This document shows positions 54,296 through 63,908 of a stretch of 64,000 nt of DNA, in pieces (the first letter of the stretch is position 1; every line of letters begins with the position of its first letter). The stretch is from an uncultured Lachnospiraceae bacterium (GTDB taxonomy: Bacteria > Bacillota > Clostridia > Lachnospirales > Lachnospiraceae), in the NCBI GenBank assembly GCA_947626395.1, contig CANQRU010000001.1, forward strand, positions 1 through 64,000, given 5' to 3'. Both the position numbers and the translations under genes were made by a program. The notes beneath the pieces were generated by a model. The model saw only the letters and a list, made by a program, of their open reading frames with translations. It made no database searches and was not told the origin of the DNA.

Positions 54296-54724
54296 ATGTG
54301 GGGAATTCTGATCGCGCTTCTTTCGGGGGCGCTGATGAGTATACAGGGAGTTTTCAATACGCAGGTGACGGAGCAGACCGGTATCTGGGTTTCAGCGGGC
54401 TGGGTGCAGCTGACGGCGTTTCTGACCTGTATTGTCTTGTGGATGTTTACGGGACGGCAGCAGGTGAGCGGCCTTATGCAGGTACAGCCCTGGTATATGC
54501 TGACCGGCGGCGTCATCGGCGCGTTTATCACTTACACGGTGATCAAAAGCGTCGGAAGTCTGGGACCGGCGCGGTCGGCGCTTCTGATCGTGGTGGCGCA
54601 GATCATTGTTGCCTATCTGATCGAGGTGTTTGGCCTGTTCGGTATGGAGAAGGCCGGTTTTGAGTGGAAGAGGGTTCTTGGAGCGTTGGTGGCTATAGCA
54701 GGGATTGCGATTTTTCAGTACTGA
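54296..54724 (+). CDS. Small DMT-family (YdcZ/DUF606) membrane protein
   Basis: 142 residues, about five hydrophobic segments. MWGILIALLSGALMSIQGVFNTQVTEQTG is the hallmark start of DUF606 half-size transporters, which form pairs or dimers in the drug/metabolite transporter group. AGGAGG (54281-54286) precedes ATG 54296. Divergent from thiT with the TPP leader between. Confidence 0.85.
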   Translation: MWGILIALLSGALMSIQGVFNTQVTEQTGIWVSAGWVQLTAFLTCIVLWMFTGRQQVSGLMQVQPWYMLTGGVIGAFITYTVIKSVGSLGPARSALLIVVAQIIVAYLIEVFGLFGMEKAGFEWKRVLGALVAIAGIAIFQY

Positions 54725-54821
54725 CTGCGGTTGTTATTCAGGCGATTGTCTTCGAAAGGGGCAGTGCGTATGTGATATGTATTCTGAGCGGTAATTAAGA
54801 CATTTTTAAGAGAAATTCTGC

Positions 54822-54850
54822 TTGTATTTACCGGATGATTTAGGTAGAAT
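54822..54850 (+). promoter_or_regulatory. Promoter of the ComEA-like gene
   Basis: TTGTAT (54822-54827), 17-nt spacer, TAGAAT (54845-54850). Confidence 0.6.
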
Positions 54851-54901
54851 AGTATTGCAGACGGAAGATGGTGCTCCTTTTGGAAAGTAAGGAGGAGTAC
54901 C

Positions 54902-55552
54902 ATGAAGAAAGGTTCAGCAAAATGGGCCGTGACTGTCATATGCGTGTTGGCTGCAGGCGTATGTTACAGCTGCGGCGGTGTGTCCGGAAGCGGAGCCGCA
55001 TCCGGGGTTCAGACATTGATGCTTGCGGAGGAGACCGCGGCCGAAGCGCCGGAAGGCGAGAGCGCGGAACCGGAGGGGGATCCGGCAGGGCAGGCGGCAG
55101 AGACGTCCCCGTCCGCGACGGTCTGCTATGTACATGTCTGTGGGGAAGTCATGCGCCCCGGCGTCTATGAACTGGAGGCCGGAAGCAGGATCTATGAGGC
55201 GGTGGAGCTGGCTGGGGGATTTACTCAGGAGGCCGCCGCGTCTTATCTGAATCTGGCGCAGGAGATTGCCGACGGGATGAAGATCGAAGTGCCTTCCAAG
55301 GCGGATCTGGAGAAGCTGCCGGAGACGCCGGCCGGCACGGCGGGGGCTGTACCGGACGACGGCAAAGTGAACATCAATACCGCGGATAAGGCGTCGCTGA
55401 TGACGCTGAAAGGGATCGGAGAGGCTAAGGCGGAGGATATTATTTCCTATCGCGATTCCAACGGCCCTTTCGGATCCATTGAGGATATCATGAAGGTGCC
55501 CGGCATTAAGAATGCCGCGTTTGAGAAGATCAAGGATGATATAACCGTATAA
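54902..55552 (+). CDS. ComEA-like SLBB/helix-hairpin-helix lipoprotein
   Basis: 216 residues. Signal peptide with a cysteine at 24 (YSCGG) that may be a lipobox, an acidic Ala/Glu-rich linker (40-72), SLBB domain (VCYVHVCGEVMRPGVYELEA, 75-130), and a C-terminal ComEA HhH domain (NINTADKASLMTLKGIGEAK). ComEA proteins bind DNA at the cell surface during transformation. comEC is not in the window. AGGAGG before ATG 54902; a response regulator gene starts 16 nt later. Confidence 0.88.
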   Translation: MKKGSAKWAVTVICVLAAGVCYSCGGVSGSGAASGVQTLMLAEETAAEAPEGESAEPEGDPAGQAAETSPSATVCYVHVCGEVMRPGVYELEAGSRIYEAVELAGGFTQEAAASYLNLAQEIADGMKIEVPSKADLEKLPETPAGTAGAVPDDGKVNINTADKASLMTLKGIGEAKAEDIISYRDSNGPFGSIEDIMKVPGIKNAAFEKIKDDITV

Positions 55553-55568
55553 AATAGAGAGGTGAAAG

Positions 55569-56273
55569 ATGGCGAAGGTTCTGGTTGTAGACGATGAGAA
55601 ACTGATCGTGAAAGGGATCCGCTTCAGCCTGGAGCAGGACGGCATGGAAGTGGACTGTGCATATGACGGCGAGGAAGCGGTGAATATGGCCAGGGAGAAG
55701 GAGTACGATGTGATCCTTCTGGACGTGATGCTTCCGAAGGCGGACGGCTATGAGGTGTGCCAGGCGATCCGGGAGTTTTCCGAGACTCCGATCATTATGC
55801 TGACCGCCAAGGGCGGCGATATGGATAAGATCCTGGGGCTGGAGTACGGCGCGGACGACTATGTGACGAAGCCGTTCAACATTCTGGAGGTCAAGGCCCG
55901 TATCAAGGCGATCCTCCGGCGCAGCGCCAGGAGTACCCGTCAGGCGAAGGAGCCGGAGCGCCGTGTGGTGACGGCCGGGACGCTGACCCTGGACCGGGAC
56001 AGCCGCCGTGTGTTCGTGGGGGAGAAGGAGATCAATCTGACGGCCAAGGAGTTCGATCTTCTGGAGCTTCTGGCCTGCAATCCGAACAAAGTCTACAGCC
56101 GGGAATCGCTTCTTGGTTATGTCTGGGGCAATAAAGCCCTGGATTCGGGGGATGTGCGTACCGTGGACGTCCATGTGCGCCGCTTGCGTGAGAAGATCGA
56201 GCCCAGCCCCAGCGCGCCGCAGTTTGTACATACGAAATGGGGCGTGGGATATTATTTCCGGGCGCAGGGCTAG
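55569..56273 (+). CDS. OmpR/PhoB-family response regulator
   Basis: 234 residues: receiver with D52 (ILLDVMLPKADG), and a DNA-binding winged helix (VRTVDVHVRRLREKIE) at the C-terminus. Looks like a VicR/WalR-class regulator. No kinase gene adjoins it; the next gene is rlmH, so its kinase must be elsewhere. GAGAGGTGAAAG precedes ATG 55569. Confidence 0.92.
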   Translation: MAKVLVVDDEKLIVKGIRFSLEQDGMEVDCAYDGEEAVNMAREKEYDVILLDVMLPKADGYEVCQAIREFSETPIIMLTAKGGDMDKILGLEYGADDYVTKPFNILEVKARIKAILRRSARSTRQAKEPERRVVTAGTLTLDRDSRRVFVGEKEINLTAKEFDLLELLACNPNKVYSRESLLGYVWGNKALDSGDVRTVDVHVRRLREKIEPSPSAPQFVHTKWGVGYYFRAQG

Positions 56274-56300
56274 GCCGGAAACGGAAGACGAGGAGAGACG

Positions 56301-56780
56301 TTGAAGATCACAGTCATAGCCGTCGGAAAGATCAAGGAGAAGTATCTGGAGGACGCCATCGGGGAATATTCGAAACGGCTGAACCGTTACTGCAGGCTGG
56401 AGATCATCCAGGTGGCGGACGAGAAGACGCCGGAGGAAGCAAGCCCCGCGCAGATGCGCCAGATCAAGGCCAGGGAAGGAGAACGGATCCTGGCCCATGT
56501 GAAGGCGGGAGCCTATGTGGTGGCGCTGGCGATCAAGGGGCAGATGGTAAGTTCCGAGGAGCTGGCGGCGCGGATCGGGAAGCTGGGAGTGGACGGACGC
56601 AGTCAGATCGTATTTATCATCGGCGGTTCCCTGGGACTGGCGGACGAGGTGCTTGCGCGGGCGGACTGGCTTCTCAGCTTTTCGCCAATGACGTTTCCGC
56701 ATCAGCTGATGCGGGTGATCCTTCTGGAACAGATTTATCGGAGTTATCAGATCCTGGCGGGGACGCCGTATCATAAATAG
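56301..56780 (+). CDS. rlmH: 23S rRNA pseudouridine-1915 N3-methyltransferase RlmH
   Basis: 159 residues, SPOUT fold: [58 protein letters not shown], ending GTPYHK. TTG start at 56301 behind GAGGAGAG. Methylates 23S rRNA helix 69. Confidence 0.96.
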   Translation: MKITVIAVGKIKEKYLEDAIGEYSKRLNRYCRLEIIQVADEKTPEEASPAQMRQIKAREGERILAHVKAGAYVVALAIKGQMVSSEELAARIGKLGVDGRSQIVFIIGGSLGLADEVLARADWLLSFSPMTFPHQLMRVILLEQIYRSYQILAGTPYHK

Positions 56781-56821
56781 CAGATGCGGCGTTCGGAACA
56801 GGAGAATGAGGTGGCGGGAAT

Positions 56822-57634
56822 ATGGCAGCAGGATACCGGATCGGGATCATATCGGACACGCACGGGCTTCTTCGCCCGGAGGTGGCGGAGACGCTGAAAG
56901 GCTGCGATGCGATCCTTCACGGCGGCGATATCGACCGGCAGGAGATCCTGGATCAGTTGGGGCAGATCGCCCCGGTTTACGCGGTGCGCGGGAATAACGA
57001 CGGGGAATGGGCGGAGCAGATTCCGGAGACGCTGACGGTCAGGCTCGGAAGCCTGACGTTTTTCATGATCCATAACCGGAAAATGATCGCGCAGGACGTG
57101 AGCGGAGCGGACGTGGTGGTCTACGGCCATTCCCACCGGTATGAGGAGGAATATGCGGACGGACAGCTGTGGCTGAATCCCGGAAGCTGCGGCCCGAGAA
57201 GATTTATCCAGCCGGTCACCATGGCAGTGCTGGAGATCGGAGAGGATGGAAGCTGTCAGACAGAGCGGGTGGATCTGGCCCGTAAGGGCGGAATAGCAGC
57301 TCGCCGCGTAACAGCGCGCAGAAGCGCGGCCTCAGCTGGAGGTATCTGGACGGGGGTCAGCGGCGGCACGTCGGTTCGGCAGGATTCTGAGATCCCCGGT
57401 AGTGCCGGCGACAGTCCGTCCGGCGCCGGACCGGAAGAGGACGGGATGAAGATCCCTGCGAATGTCCAGGAATTGATCCCTTTGGTCATAAAAGAAATGA
57501 ACCGCGGCCGTCCGATCGCGGAGATCGCCAGACGGACCGGCGTAAGCTATGAACTGGCGGAACAGATCTGCCGCATCTATGTGACGCATCCTGGCGTGGA
57601 TCTGGAAGGAATTCTGCGGCGGCTGGGGCTCTGA
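56822..57634 (+). CDS. YfcE-type metallophosphodiesterase with C-terminal HTH-like extension
   Basis: 270 residues. Residues 1-155 carry the metal motifs ISDTHG, GGDID, GNNDG and GHSHRYEEE of the YfcE/MJ0936 phosphodiesterases. A low-complexity linker (about 158-205) leads to a 60-residue helical region (MNRGRPIAEIARRTGVSYEL) resembling a helix-turn-helix. The extension is not part of the normal family. GAGGTGG before ATG 56822. Follows rlmH by 41 nt. Confidence 0.85.
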   Translation: MAAGYRIGIISDTHGLLRPEVAETLKGCDAILHGGDIDRQEILDQLGQIAPVYAVRGNNDGEWAEQIPETLTVRLGSLTFFMIHNRKMIAQDVSGADVVVYGHSHRYEEEYADGQLWLNPGSCGPRRFIQPVTMAVLEIGEDGSCQTERVDLARKGGIAARRVTARRSAASAGGIWTGVSGGTSVRQDSEIPGSAGDSPSGAGPEEDGMKIPANVQELIPLVIKEMNRGRPIAEIARRTGVSYELAEQICRIYVTHPGVDLEGILRRLGL

Positions 57635-57654
57635 TGAATAAGGAGGTATGTTAC

Positions 57655-58524
57655 ATGAGCGCGAAAGTCTATTTTTCAAGAACGATCACCCCGGAGAAGG
57701 TGCTGGAGATGTACCGGCTTCTCGGCAAAGAACTTCCGGGTAAAGTGGCCATCAAGGTGCATTCCGGAGAAAAGGGCAATCAGAATTTCCTGCGGCCTGA
57801 TTTCTGGAAGCCGGTGGTGGAAGCTGTGGGAGGGACGATCGTAGAGTGCAACACGGCTTACGAGGGTTCCCGCGATACCACGAAGCGTCATCTGAAGACG
57901 CTTAAGGAGCACGGATGGAACGACTATTTCGACGTGGATCTGATGGATGCGGAAGGACCCGATATGGTGCTGGATATCCCGAACGGCAGGCGGATTCAGA
58001 AAAACTATGTAGGAAAAGATCTGGCAAAATACGATTCCATGCTGGTGCTGTCCCATTTTAAGGGGCATCCTATGGGCGGCTTCGGCGGGGCGTTAAAGCA
58101 GCTGTCCATCGGCGTGGCTTCTTCCTACGGCAAGGCGTGGATCCACGGCGCCGGGGATCCGGATCAGATCTGGACCGCCGACCACGATTCCTTCCTGGAG
58201 TCCATGGCGGACGCCGCGTCCAGTGTGGTGAAATATTTCGGCGATCATATGGCTTATGTGAATGTGATGAAGAATCTGTCCGTGGACTGCGACTGCTGCG
58301 ACGTGGCCGAAGATCCGTGCATGAAGGATATCGGTATTCTGGTAAGCCTTGATCCGGTGGCCATCGACCAGGCCTGCCTGGATCTGGTCTACGCGGCGAA
58401 AGACGATCCGGGCCAGGGCCATCTTCTGGAGCGCATCGAGAGCCGTCACGGCGTCCATACGATCGAGGCCGCTGCGGCGCTGGGGATCGGCAGCAGGGAG
58501 TATGAGCTGGCAGAAGTAGAATAA
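57655..58524 (+). CDS. DUF362 family protein
   Basis: 289 residues from ATG 57655, eight nt after AAGGAGG; a frame start at 57634 is unlikely. DUF362 pattern: VAIKVHSGEKGNQNFLRP, STHFKG-like VLSHFKGHPMGGFGGALK, and cysteines CDCC with D/C partners (234-244) that may bind an iron-sulfur cluster. Often annotated as an iron-sulfur protein; physiological role unknown. A hairpin follows at 58555. Confidence 0.85.
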   Translation: MSAKVYFSRTITPEKVLEMYRLLGKELPGKVAIKVHSGEKGNQNFLRPDFWKPVVEAVGGTIVECNTAYEGSRDTTKRHLKTLKEHGWNDYFDVDLMDAEGPDMVLDIPNGRRIQKNYVGKDLAKYDSMLVLSHFKGHPMGGFGGALKQLSIGVASSYGKAWIHGAGDPDQIWTADHDSFLESMADAASSVVKYFGDHMAYVNVMKNLSVDCDCCDVAEDPCMKDIGILVSLDPVAIDQACLDLVYAAKDDPGQGHLLERIESRHGVHTIEAAAALGIGSREYELAEVE

Positions 58525-58554
58525 GATGGTTTTTCTGCGAATCTAATGAAACGA

Positions 58555-58584
58555 CAGCCCTGCCGGATCCGTTCGGCAGGGCTG
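58555..58584 (+). terminator. 11-bp hairpin after the DUF362 gene
   Basis: CAGCCCTGCCG and CGGCAGGGCTG, eight-nt loop. No T-run follows, so it may attenuate or protect mRNA rather than terminate. Confidence 0.5.
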
Positions 58585-58612
58585 AATTAGCATAAGACAG
58601 AGGAGAATACGA

Positions 58613-59284
58613 ATGTACAGGATCCTGATCGTGGAGGACGACCGGGGCATCGCCGAGGCGATCGCCAGGCAGGCGGCCCGGTGGGGGCTTGAGGCGAGAT
58701 GCGCCGGGGATTTCGCGGAGGTAATGGCGGAATTCGCGGAGTATGATCCGCAGCTGGTGCTTCTGGATATCGCCCTGCCGTTTTACAACGGTTATTACTG
58801 GTGTGAGAAGATCCGCGCCGTCTCGAAGGTGCCGATCATTTTCATTTCGTCGGCGTCGGACAATATGAATATCGTTATGGCTATGAACATGGGCGGCGAC
58901 GATTTTATCGCCAAACCCTTCGATCAGGCGGTGCTGATGGCGAAGATCCAGGCGCTGCTGCGCCGGACCTATGATTTCGGCGGCAGCGCGCCGATCCTGG
59001 AGCATCGGGGAGCGGTGCTGAATACCGGGGACCAGACGCTGTATTATCAGGATCAGAAGGTGGAACTCTCGAAGAATGAATACCGGATCCTGCTGTCTCT
59101 GATGGAATCCAAAGGAAAGGTGGTCAGCCGGGAGAAGCTGATGGAGCGTCTCTGGCAGACTGACAGCTATGTGGACGAGAACACGCTGACCGTCAATGTG
59201 AACCGGCTCCGGAAGAAACTGGACGCGGCGGGGCTTGCGGATTTCATCGGGACCAAATTCGGCGTGGGGTATATAGTGGGATAG
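58613..59284 (+). CDS. BceR-like response regulator
   Basis: 223 residues, OmpR family with D52 (LLDIALPFYNG) and C-terminal winged helix (DENTLTVNVNRLRKKLD). Paired with the downstream kinase and BceAB-like transporter genes, the arrangement used to sense and export peptide antibiotics such as bacitracin. ATG 58613 follows GAGGAG. Confidence 0.92.
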   Translation: MYRILIVEDDRGIAEAIARQAARWGLEARCAGDFAEVMAEFAEYDPQLVLLDIALPFYNGYYWCEKIRAVSKVPIIFISSASDNMNIVMAMNMGGDDFIAKPFDQAVLMAKIQALLRRTYDFGGSAPILEHRGAVLNTGDQTLYYQDQKVELSKNEYRILLSLMESKGKVVSREKLMERLWQTDSYVDENTLTVNVNRLRKKLDAAGLADFIGTKFGVGYIVG

Positions 59285-59306
59285 AACTATTGGCAGAAAC
59301 GAAAGA

Positions 59307-60494
59307 ATGAAGAGGCATACGATGGACGACAGGTGTCAGTCAGAGAGTTCGCGGGATCGCGACGATCACAATCATAATATTTCGGGAAGCGGGGTGTCAG
59401 CAGACGGAACGCCGCCGCCCCGGCGTCGGATCGCGCAGTCCGTCAGATTCTATCTGCGGTATCTGCGGTATCACTGGCGCGGTATGATTCTCTATGCGAT
59501 TTTCTGCGTGATCTTCGCGGTTGTGTTCGCGCTGTATCATCTGCCGCTGGGTGCGGTTCTCTATCCGGCGCTGCTCTGCGGGGCGCTGGGGTTTGCGGCG
59601 TTCTGGTATGACAGCCGCCGTATCTGGCACAGGCACCTGCAGTTTGAGCGGCTGCAGGCATCGCTGGAAACCATTACGGAGGCGGTTCGGGCACAGGAGG
59701 CGTCCGGCTGGCGTTCGGACTGGCGGACCGACGGCGCTCCGGGGCCGTTTCCTGCCGCGGATAACCAGGCGGAAGCCGATTATCAGGAGCTTCTCCGGCT
59801 GCTGGCCGGAGAACTGGAACGGCAGACAGCGCTTCTGAACCGGCGCTATGACGATATGACCGACTATTATACGGTCTGGGCCCATCAGATCAAGACGCCG
59901 ATCGCGTCGATCCGCCTGAATATGCAGAATGAGGACAGCGATTTCGCCCGTCTGGTCGGCGAAGATCTGCAGCGAATCGAGCAGTATGTGGAGATGGTCA
60001 TGGCCTTCCTGCGCCTGGATTCCGATTCCACGGACTATGTATTCCGGCCCTGCGATCTGGATGAGATCATCCGTCAGGCGGTCCGGAAATTCGCCCCTCA
60101 GTTCATACGCCGTAACCTGCGGCTTACCTATACGCCCGCGGAGATTACGGTCGTCACCGATGAGAAATGGCTCTGCTTCGTCGTGGAGCAGATCCTGTCC
60201 AATTCCCTGAAATATACGCGAACCGGCGGGATCGAGATCTTTCTTGAGGCTCCGAAGACCCTCTGCATCCGCGACAGCGGAATCGGGATCGCCCCGGAAG
60301 ATCTGCCTCGGATATTTGAAAAAGGTTATACAGGTTATAACGGCCGCGCCGACAAGAAGGCCAGCGGTCTCGGCCTTTATCTCTGCCGCCGGAGCTGCGA
60401 GAATCTGGGTCATTCCATTTCCGCGCAGTCGGAGCCCGGGAAAGGGACCGCGATCTTTATCGATCTGTCGCAGAAGAATGTCCGGCCGGAGTGA
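59307..60494 (+). CDS. BceS-like intramembrane-sensing histidine kinase
   Basis: 395 residues. Charged 50-residue N-terminus, two membrane segments close together (MILYAIFCVIFAVVF and VLYPALLCGALGFAAF), almost no extracellular loop, then HisKA with H193 (VWAHQIKTPIASIR), and HATPase (LSNSLKYTRTGG, GLGLYLCRRS). Such kinases sense through the BceB permease. The alternative start is ATG 59322. Confidence 0.92.
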   Translation: MKRHTMDDRCQSESSRDRDDHNHNISGSGVSADGTPPPRRRIAQSVRFYLRYLRYHWRGMILYAIFCVIFAVVFALYHLPLGAVLYPALLCGALGFAAFWYDSRRIWHRHLQFERLQASLETITEAVRAQEASGWRSDWRTDGAPGPFPAADNQAEADYQELLRLLAGELERQTALLNRRYDDMTDYYTVWAHQIKTPIASIRLNMQNEDSDFARLVGEDLQRIEQYVEMVMAFLRLDSDSTDYVFRPCDLDEIIRQAVRKFAPQFIRRNLRLTYTPAEITVVTDEKWLCFVVEQILSNSLKYTRTGGIEIFLEAPKTLCIRDSGIGIAPEDLPRIFEKGYTGYNGRADKKASGLGLYLCRRSCENLGHSISAQSEPGKGTAIFIDLSQKNVRPE

Positions 60495-60803
60495 ATGATT
60501 TTATTTCTTACAATATTGTAAGTCTATCCGGTCAAACTGTAAGCCGGTTCTATGGAGATCCATTTTCAGAAATCCTATAATGTGTATCGTACAGTCCGGC
60601 CGCGCGTCTGCCGCCGCCTCCGGGCCGCACGGGCTGCAATTTCCCCTTTTCCGTACCGGTCTGTGTGTCCGGAGAAACGGACCAGCCGGAAGATACGCCT
60701 GCCGGGCTGTACGAAAGTTCGGGCAGCGTGTCCGGCCAGTATAGCACGCGGACGGACGACACCCGGACTGTCAAAATTCACATGACAGGAGGAATCATTT
60801 TCA
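60495..60803 (+). promoter_or_regulatory. Control region of the BceAB-like genes
   Basis: A perfect 16-bp palindrome CTTACAATATTGTAAG (60507-60522), another half-site ACTGTAAG (60536-60543), TATAAT (60576-60581) with no good -35, and a 220-nt leader with no gene. A weak -35 plus an upstream palindrome fits activation by the response regulator. Confidence 0.65.
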
Positions 60804-61568
60804 ATGACGATCTTACAGGTAACGAATCTGAAGAAAATCTATACGCCCCGCTTCGGCGGCTCCAAGGTGGAAGCCCTGAAAAACGTCAGCTTCTCCGTGG
60901 AGCAGGGGGAATACGTGGCCGTCATGGGCGAGTCCGGTTCCGGCAAGACGACGCTGCTTAACATTCTGGCGGCCCTGGTCCGGCCCACCGCCGGCATGGT
61001 GGTTCTGGACGGCCAGGATCTGGCGAAGCTTAAGGAGTCCCAGGTAGCGACCTTCCGCCGGGACAATCTGGGATTCGTCTTCCAGGAATTCAACCTTCTG
61101 GATACCTTTTCCATCGAGGACAATATCTACCTTCCGCTGGTGCTCGCCGGAAAGTCCCATGAGGAGATGGAAGCCCGCTTAAAGCCCATCGCCGCCCAGC
61201 TCGGCATCGACGGGCTTCTGAAGAAATACCCTTACGAGGTGTCCGGCGGCCAGAAGCAGCGGGCCGCCGTCGCCAGGGCGCTGATTCCCGGGCCGAAGCT
61301 GATCCTGGCCGACGAGCCGACCGGGGCCCTGGACTCCCGTTCCACCGACGAGCTTCTGGCTCTGTTCGGACAGATCAACGCATCCGGCCAGACCATCGTC
61401 ATGGTCACCCATTCGGTCAAGGCCGCCAGTCACGCGGGAAGGGTGCTGTTCATCAAGGACGGCGAGGTATTCCACCAGATCTACCGGGGCAGCGCCACCG
61501 AAAGCCAGATGTACGAGAAAATCTCCGATACGCTGATCATGCTGCAGACGGGCGGTGATCGCCGATGA
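60804..61568 (+). CDS. BceA-like ABC transporter ATPase
   Basis: 254 residues. Walker A GESGSGKTT, signature VSGGQKQR, Walker B LILADEPTGALD. MacB/BceA subgroup. AGGAGGA before ATG 60804. Overlaps the permease gene by 4 nt. Provides energy for removal of a cell-wall-active peptide together with the permease. Confidence 0.94.
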   Translation: MTILQVTNLKKIYTPRFGGSKVEALKNVSFSVEQGEYVAVMGESGSGKTTLLNILAALVRPTAGMVVLDGQDLAKLKESQVATFRRDNLGFVFQEFNLLDTFSIEDNIYLPLVLAGKSHEEMEARLKPIAAQLGIDGLLKKYPYEVSGGQKQRAAVARALIPGPKLILADEPTGALDSRSTDELLALFGQINASGQTIVMVTHSVKAASHAGRVLFIKDGEVFHQIYRGSATESQMYEKISDTLIMLQTGGDRR

Positions 61569-63718
61569 AGCTTCATTTGTACCGAAGGCTGGCCGCCGAG
61601 GGCATCCGCAAGAACCGCAGACTCTATGCGCCCTACATGATGGCCGGCAGCGTCATGGTGATGATCCACTATCTGCTGCATTTTCTGGAGAGTTCGCCCA
61701 TTATCGCTGAAGTGCGGGGCGGGGATTTCGCGCAGCTGTTCATGGGGCTTGGCGGCATCGTGATCCGCTTCTTTGCGCTGTTGTTCCTTTTCTACACAAA
61801 TTCCTTCCTGATCCGTCAGCGGAGCCGGGAGTTCGGCCTTTACAATGTGCTCGGCATGGATAAGAGGAACCTGACCCGCATCATGATCTGGGAAAGCGTG
61901 TTTTCCACAGCCATTTCCATAGGAAGCGGGCTGCTTTTGGGCGTCCTTTTTTCGAAGCTGGCGGAGCTGGGATTCTTCTATATTCTGGAACTGGACGCCG
62001 GCTACGCGATGACCGTAAGCGTCCGGTCCCTGGCGCTGACCCTGCGCTTTTTCCTGGAGATCTATCTGTTTCTGCTGATCTGCACCATATGGCGGGTCTG
62101 GCGGCTGGATCCTCTGGAACTTCTGCAGAGCACGCAGGTCGGGGAGAAGCCGCCGAAGGCGCAGCGCCTGACGGCATTGTTCGGCCTTCTGCTTCTGGGA
62201 GGCGCTTACTATCTGGCGGTCACGATCAAGGAACCGCTGCAGGCGATCCTGGTCTTTGTGGCGGCGGTGCTGATGGTGATCGCGGCAACCTATATCCTGT
62301 TTGTCGCCGGTTCGGTTACATTCTGCAGGCTGCTGCAGAAGAACAAGCGGTACTATTATAAGCCGAACCATTTCGTATCGGTGTCGTCCATGGTCTACCG
62401 GATGAAGCGAAACGGGGCCGGGCTGGCTTCCATCTGCATCTTAAGCACCATGATCCTGGTCATGCTGTCCTGTACGGTGGCGCTCTATGTGGGGGATGAG
62501 ACGTCAGTACAGGAGCGGTTTCCGCGGCATATCAACATGGATGTGGAGCTGAACGGAAGCGAGGGGTTTAGGCGGGAGTTTACGGACCAGCTGGAGGACG
62601 CGATGACGGTGAATGCGGGGGCAGCTGCTTTAGCAGGAGCGGAGGATGAAACTGTAGCGGAGACGGGCGCCGGTGCGAAAGCATCCGTCGCAGGGCCGTC
62701 CGGGACTGCTCAGAAAGGATCCGGGACCGCGGCTCCGGCTCGTCAGAACATCCGGACCTACCGCAAGGTGGAAATGTATGGTCTTCCTCTGGACGGCGGA
62801 TATTCGATCGATATGGACCGCTGGGTCATGGGCACCGCGGATCCGACGGGGCGGGTGATCCAGTTCTTCTCACTGGAAGATTTCAACGAGCTGATGGGAA
62901 CGGACGCGGACCTGGCGGCCGACGAGTGCCTGATCTACTGTTATGGAGAGAAATACGGCCGGGATACATTTTCGATCGCAGAGGGCGGAAGCTGGCGCGT
63001 GAAAGCGCAGCTGGATGATTTCTTTGAGAGCGGGTTTCGTTCCGAACTCAGCGCCATGTCTCTGATAGACGTGGTAGTAAAGGATCTGGACGCCGCTGCC
63101 GGCGCTTTCTGCGACCGGCCGGGCCGAAATGGTCATCCATGGGCGTATCCGGAGTGGATCTGTGAATACGACATCGACGGCGGAGACGACGAGGAGACCG
63201 CCAGGGCCGAGGCGGCGCGGGCCGGGGATACGATCGAGCAGATCCGTCTGGCGTCCGGCGCGAAGATCCGGGGCGCCGATATCAATCTGCGCGTCGTGGA
63301 GCGGCGATACAGCCTGATGATGGACGGCGGTCTGCTGTTTCTTGGAATGCTTCTAAGTATTGTGTTCGTCATCGCGTCGGTGCTGATCATTTACTATAAG
63401 CAGATATCTGAAGGTTACGAGGATCAGGCACGTTTCGGCATCATGCAGAGCGTAGGCATGACGAAGCGGGAAATCCGGAGAAGCATCAACTCCCAGATCC
63501 TGACGGTGTTCTTTTTGCCGCTTCTTTTTGCCGGGATCCATCTCATCTTCGCGTTCCCATTGCTTTGGCAGCTTCTGCGTCTGTTCGGAAGCGTGGATCT
63601 GCCGCTCTTCGTGCGGATGGCCCAGCTGTGTTTCCTGGTGTACGGCGTGTGCTATGCGGCGGTGTATAAGCTGACGGCGGGGGCGTATTACGGGATCGTC
63701 AGCGGAGCGGGCGAATAG
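61565..63718 (+). CDS. BceB-like ABC permease
   Basis: 717 residues, ten membrane segments in two groups, FtsX motif (RQRSREFGLYNVLGMDKRNL). The large extracellular domain between TM7 and TM8 (about 310-585) is the antibiotic/signal-sensing part. It contains an Ala/Gly-rich insertion (about 350-398) not expected in homologues. Overlaps the ATPase gene; forms the sensing complex with the kinase. Confidence 0.92.
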   Translation: MKLHLYRRLAAEGIRKNRRLYAPYMMAGSVMVMIHYLLHFLESSPIIAEVRGGDFAQLFMGLGGIVIRFFALLFLFYTNSFLIRQRSREFGLYNVLGMDKRNLTRIMIWESVFSTAISIGSGLLLGVLFSKLAELGFFYILELDAGYAMTVSVRSLALTLRFFLEIYLFLLICTIWRVWRLDPLELLQSTQVGEKPPKAQRLTALFGLLLLGGAYYLAVTIKEPLQAILVFVAAVLMVIAATYILFVAGSVTFCRLLQKNKRYYYKPNHFVSVSSMVYRMKRNGAGLASICILSTMILVMLSCTVALYVGDETSVQERFPRHINMDVELNGSEGFRREFTDQLEDAMTVNAGAAALAGAEDETVAETGAGAKASVAGPSGTAQKGSGTAAPARQNIRTYRKVEMYGLPLDGGYSIDMDRWVMGTADPTGRVIQFFSLEDFNELMGTDADLAADECLIYCYGEKYGRDTFSIAEGGSWRVKAQLDDFFESGFRSELSAMSLIDVVVKDLDAAAGAFCDRPGRNGHPWAYPEWICEYDIDGGDDEETARAEAARAGDTIEQIRLASGAKIRGADINLRVVERRYSLMMDGGLLFLGMLLSIVFVIASVLIIYYKQISEGYEDQARFGIMQSVGMTKREIRRSINSQILTVFFLPLLFAGIHLIFAFPLLWQLLRLFGSVDLPLFVRMAQLCFLVYGVCYAAVYKLTAGAYYGIVSGAGE

Positions 63719-63812
63719 CGCCGGAATACGGCGGGCGAAGTTACTGTTCAGAGGTTAGCCTGAGTTAAAAACAGCGGCGGATGCGGCGGTGCCGATATTT
63801 GATAAGAGACGC

Positions 63813-63841
63813 TTGTAATTTCTTCCTTCTGTCGGTATAAT
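63813..63841 (+). promoter_or_regulatory. galE promoter
   Basis: TTGTAA (63813-63818), 17-nt spacer, TATAAT (63836-63841). No other feature in 63719-63908. Confidence 0.75.
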
Positions 63842-63908
63842 AGACAGTGAAAATATGCGTAAGCCGCCCGGCGGGGCGGCGGTATACAATATGACAGGAG
63901 GTAGGGAT

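Noticed and set aside
55530-56774. Minus-strand open frame of over 400 codons opposite the response regulator and rlmH
   Set aside because: Same antisense artefact; both plus-strand genes are clear family members.
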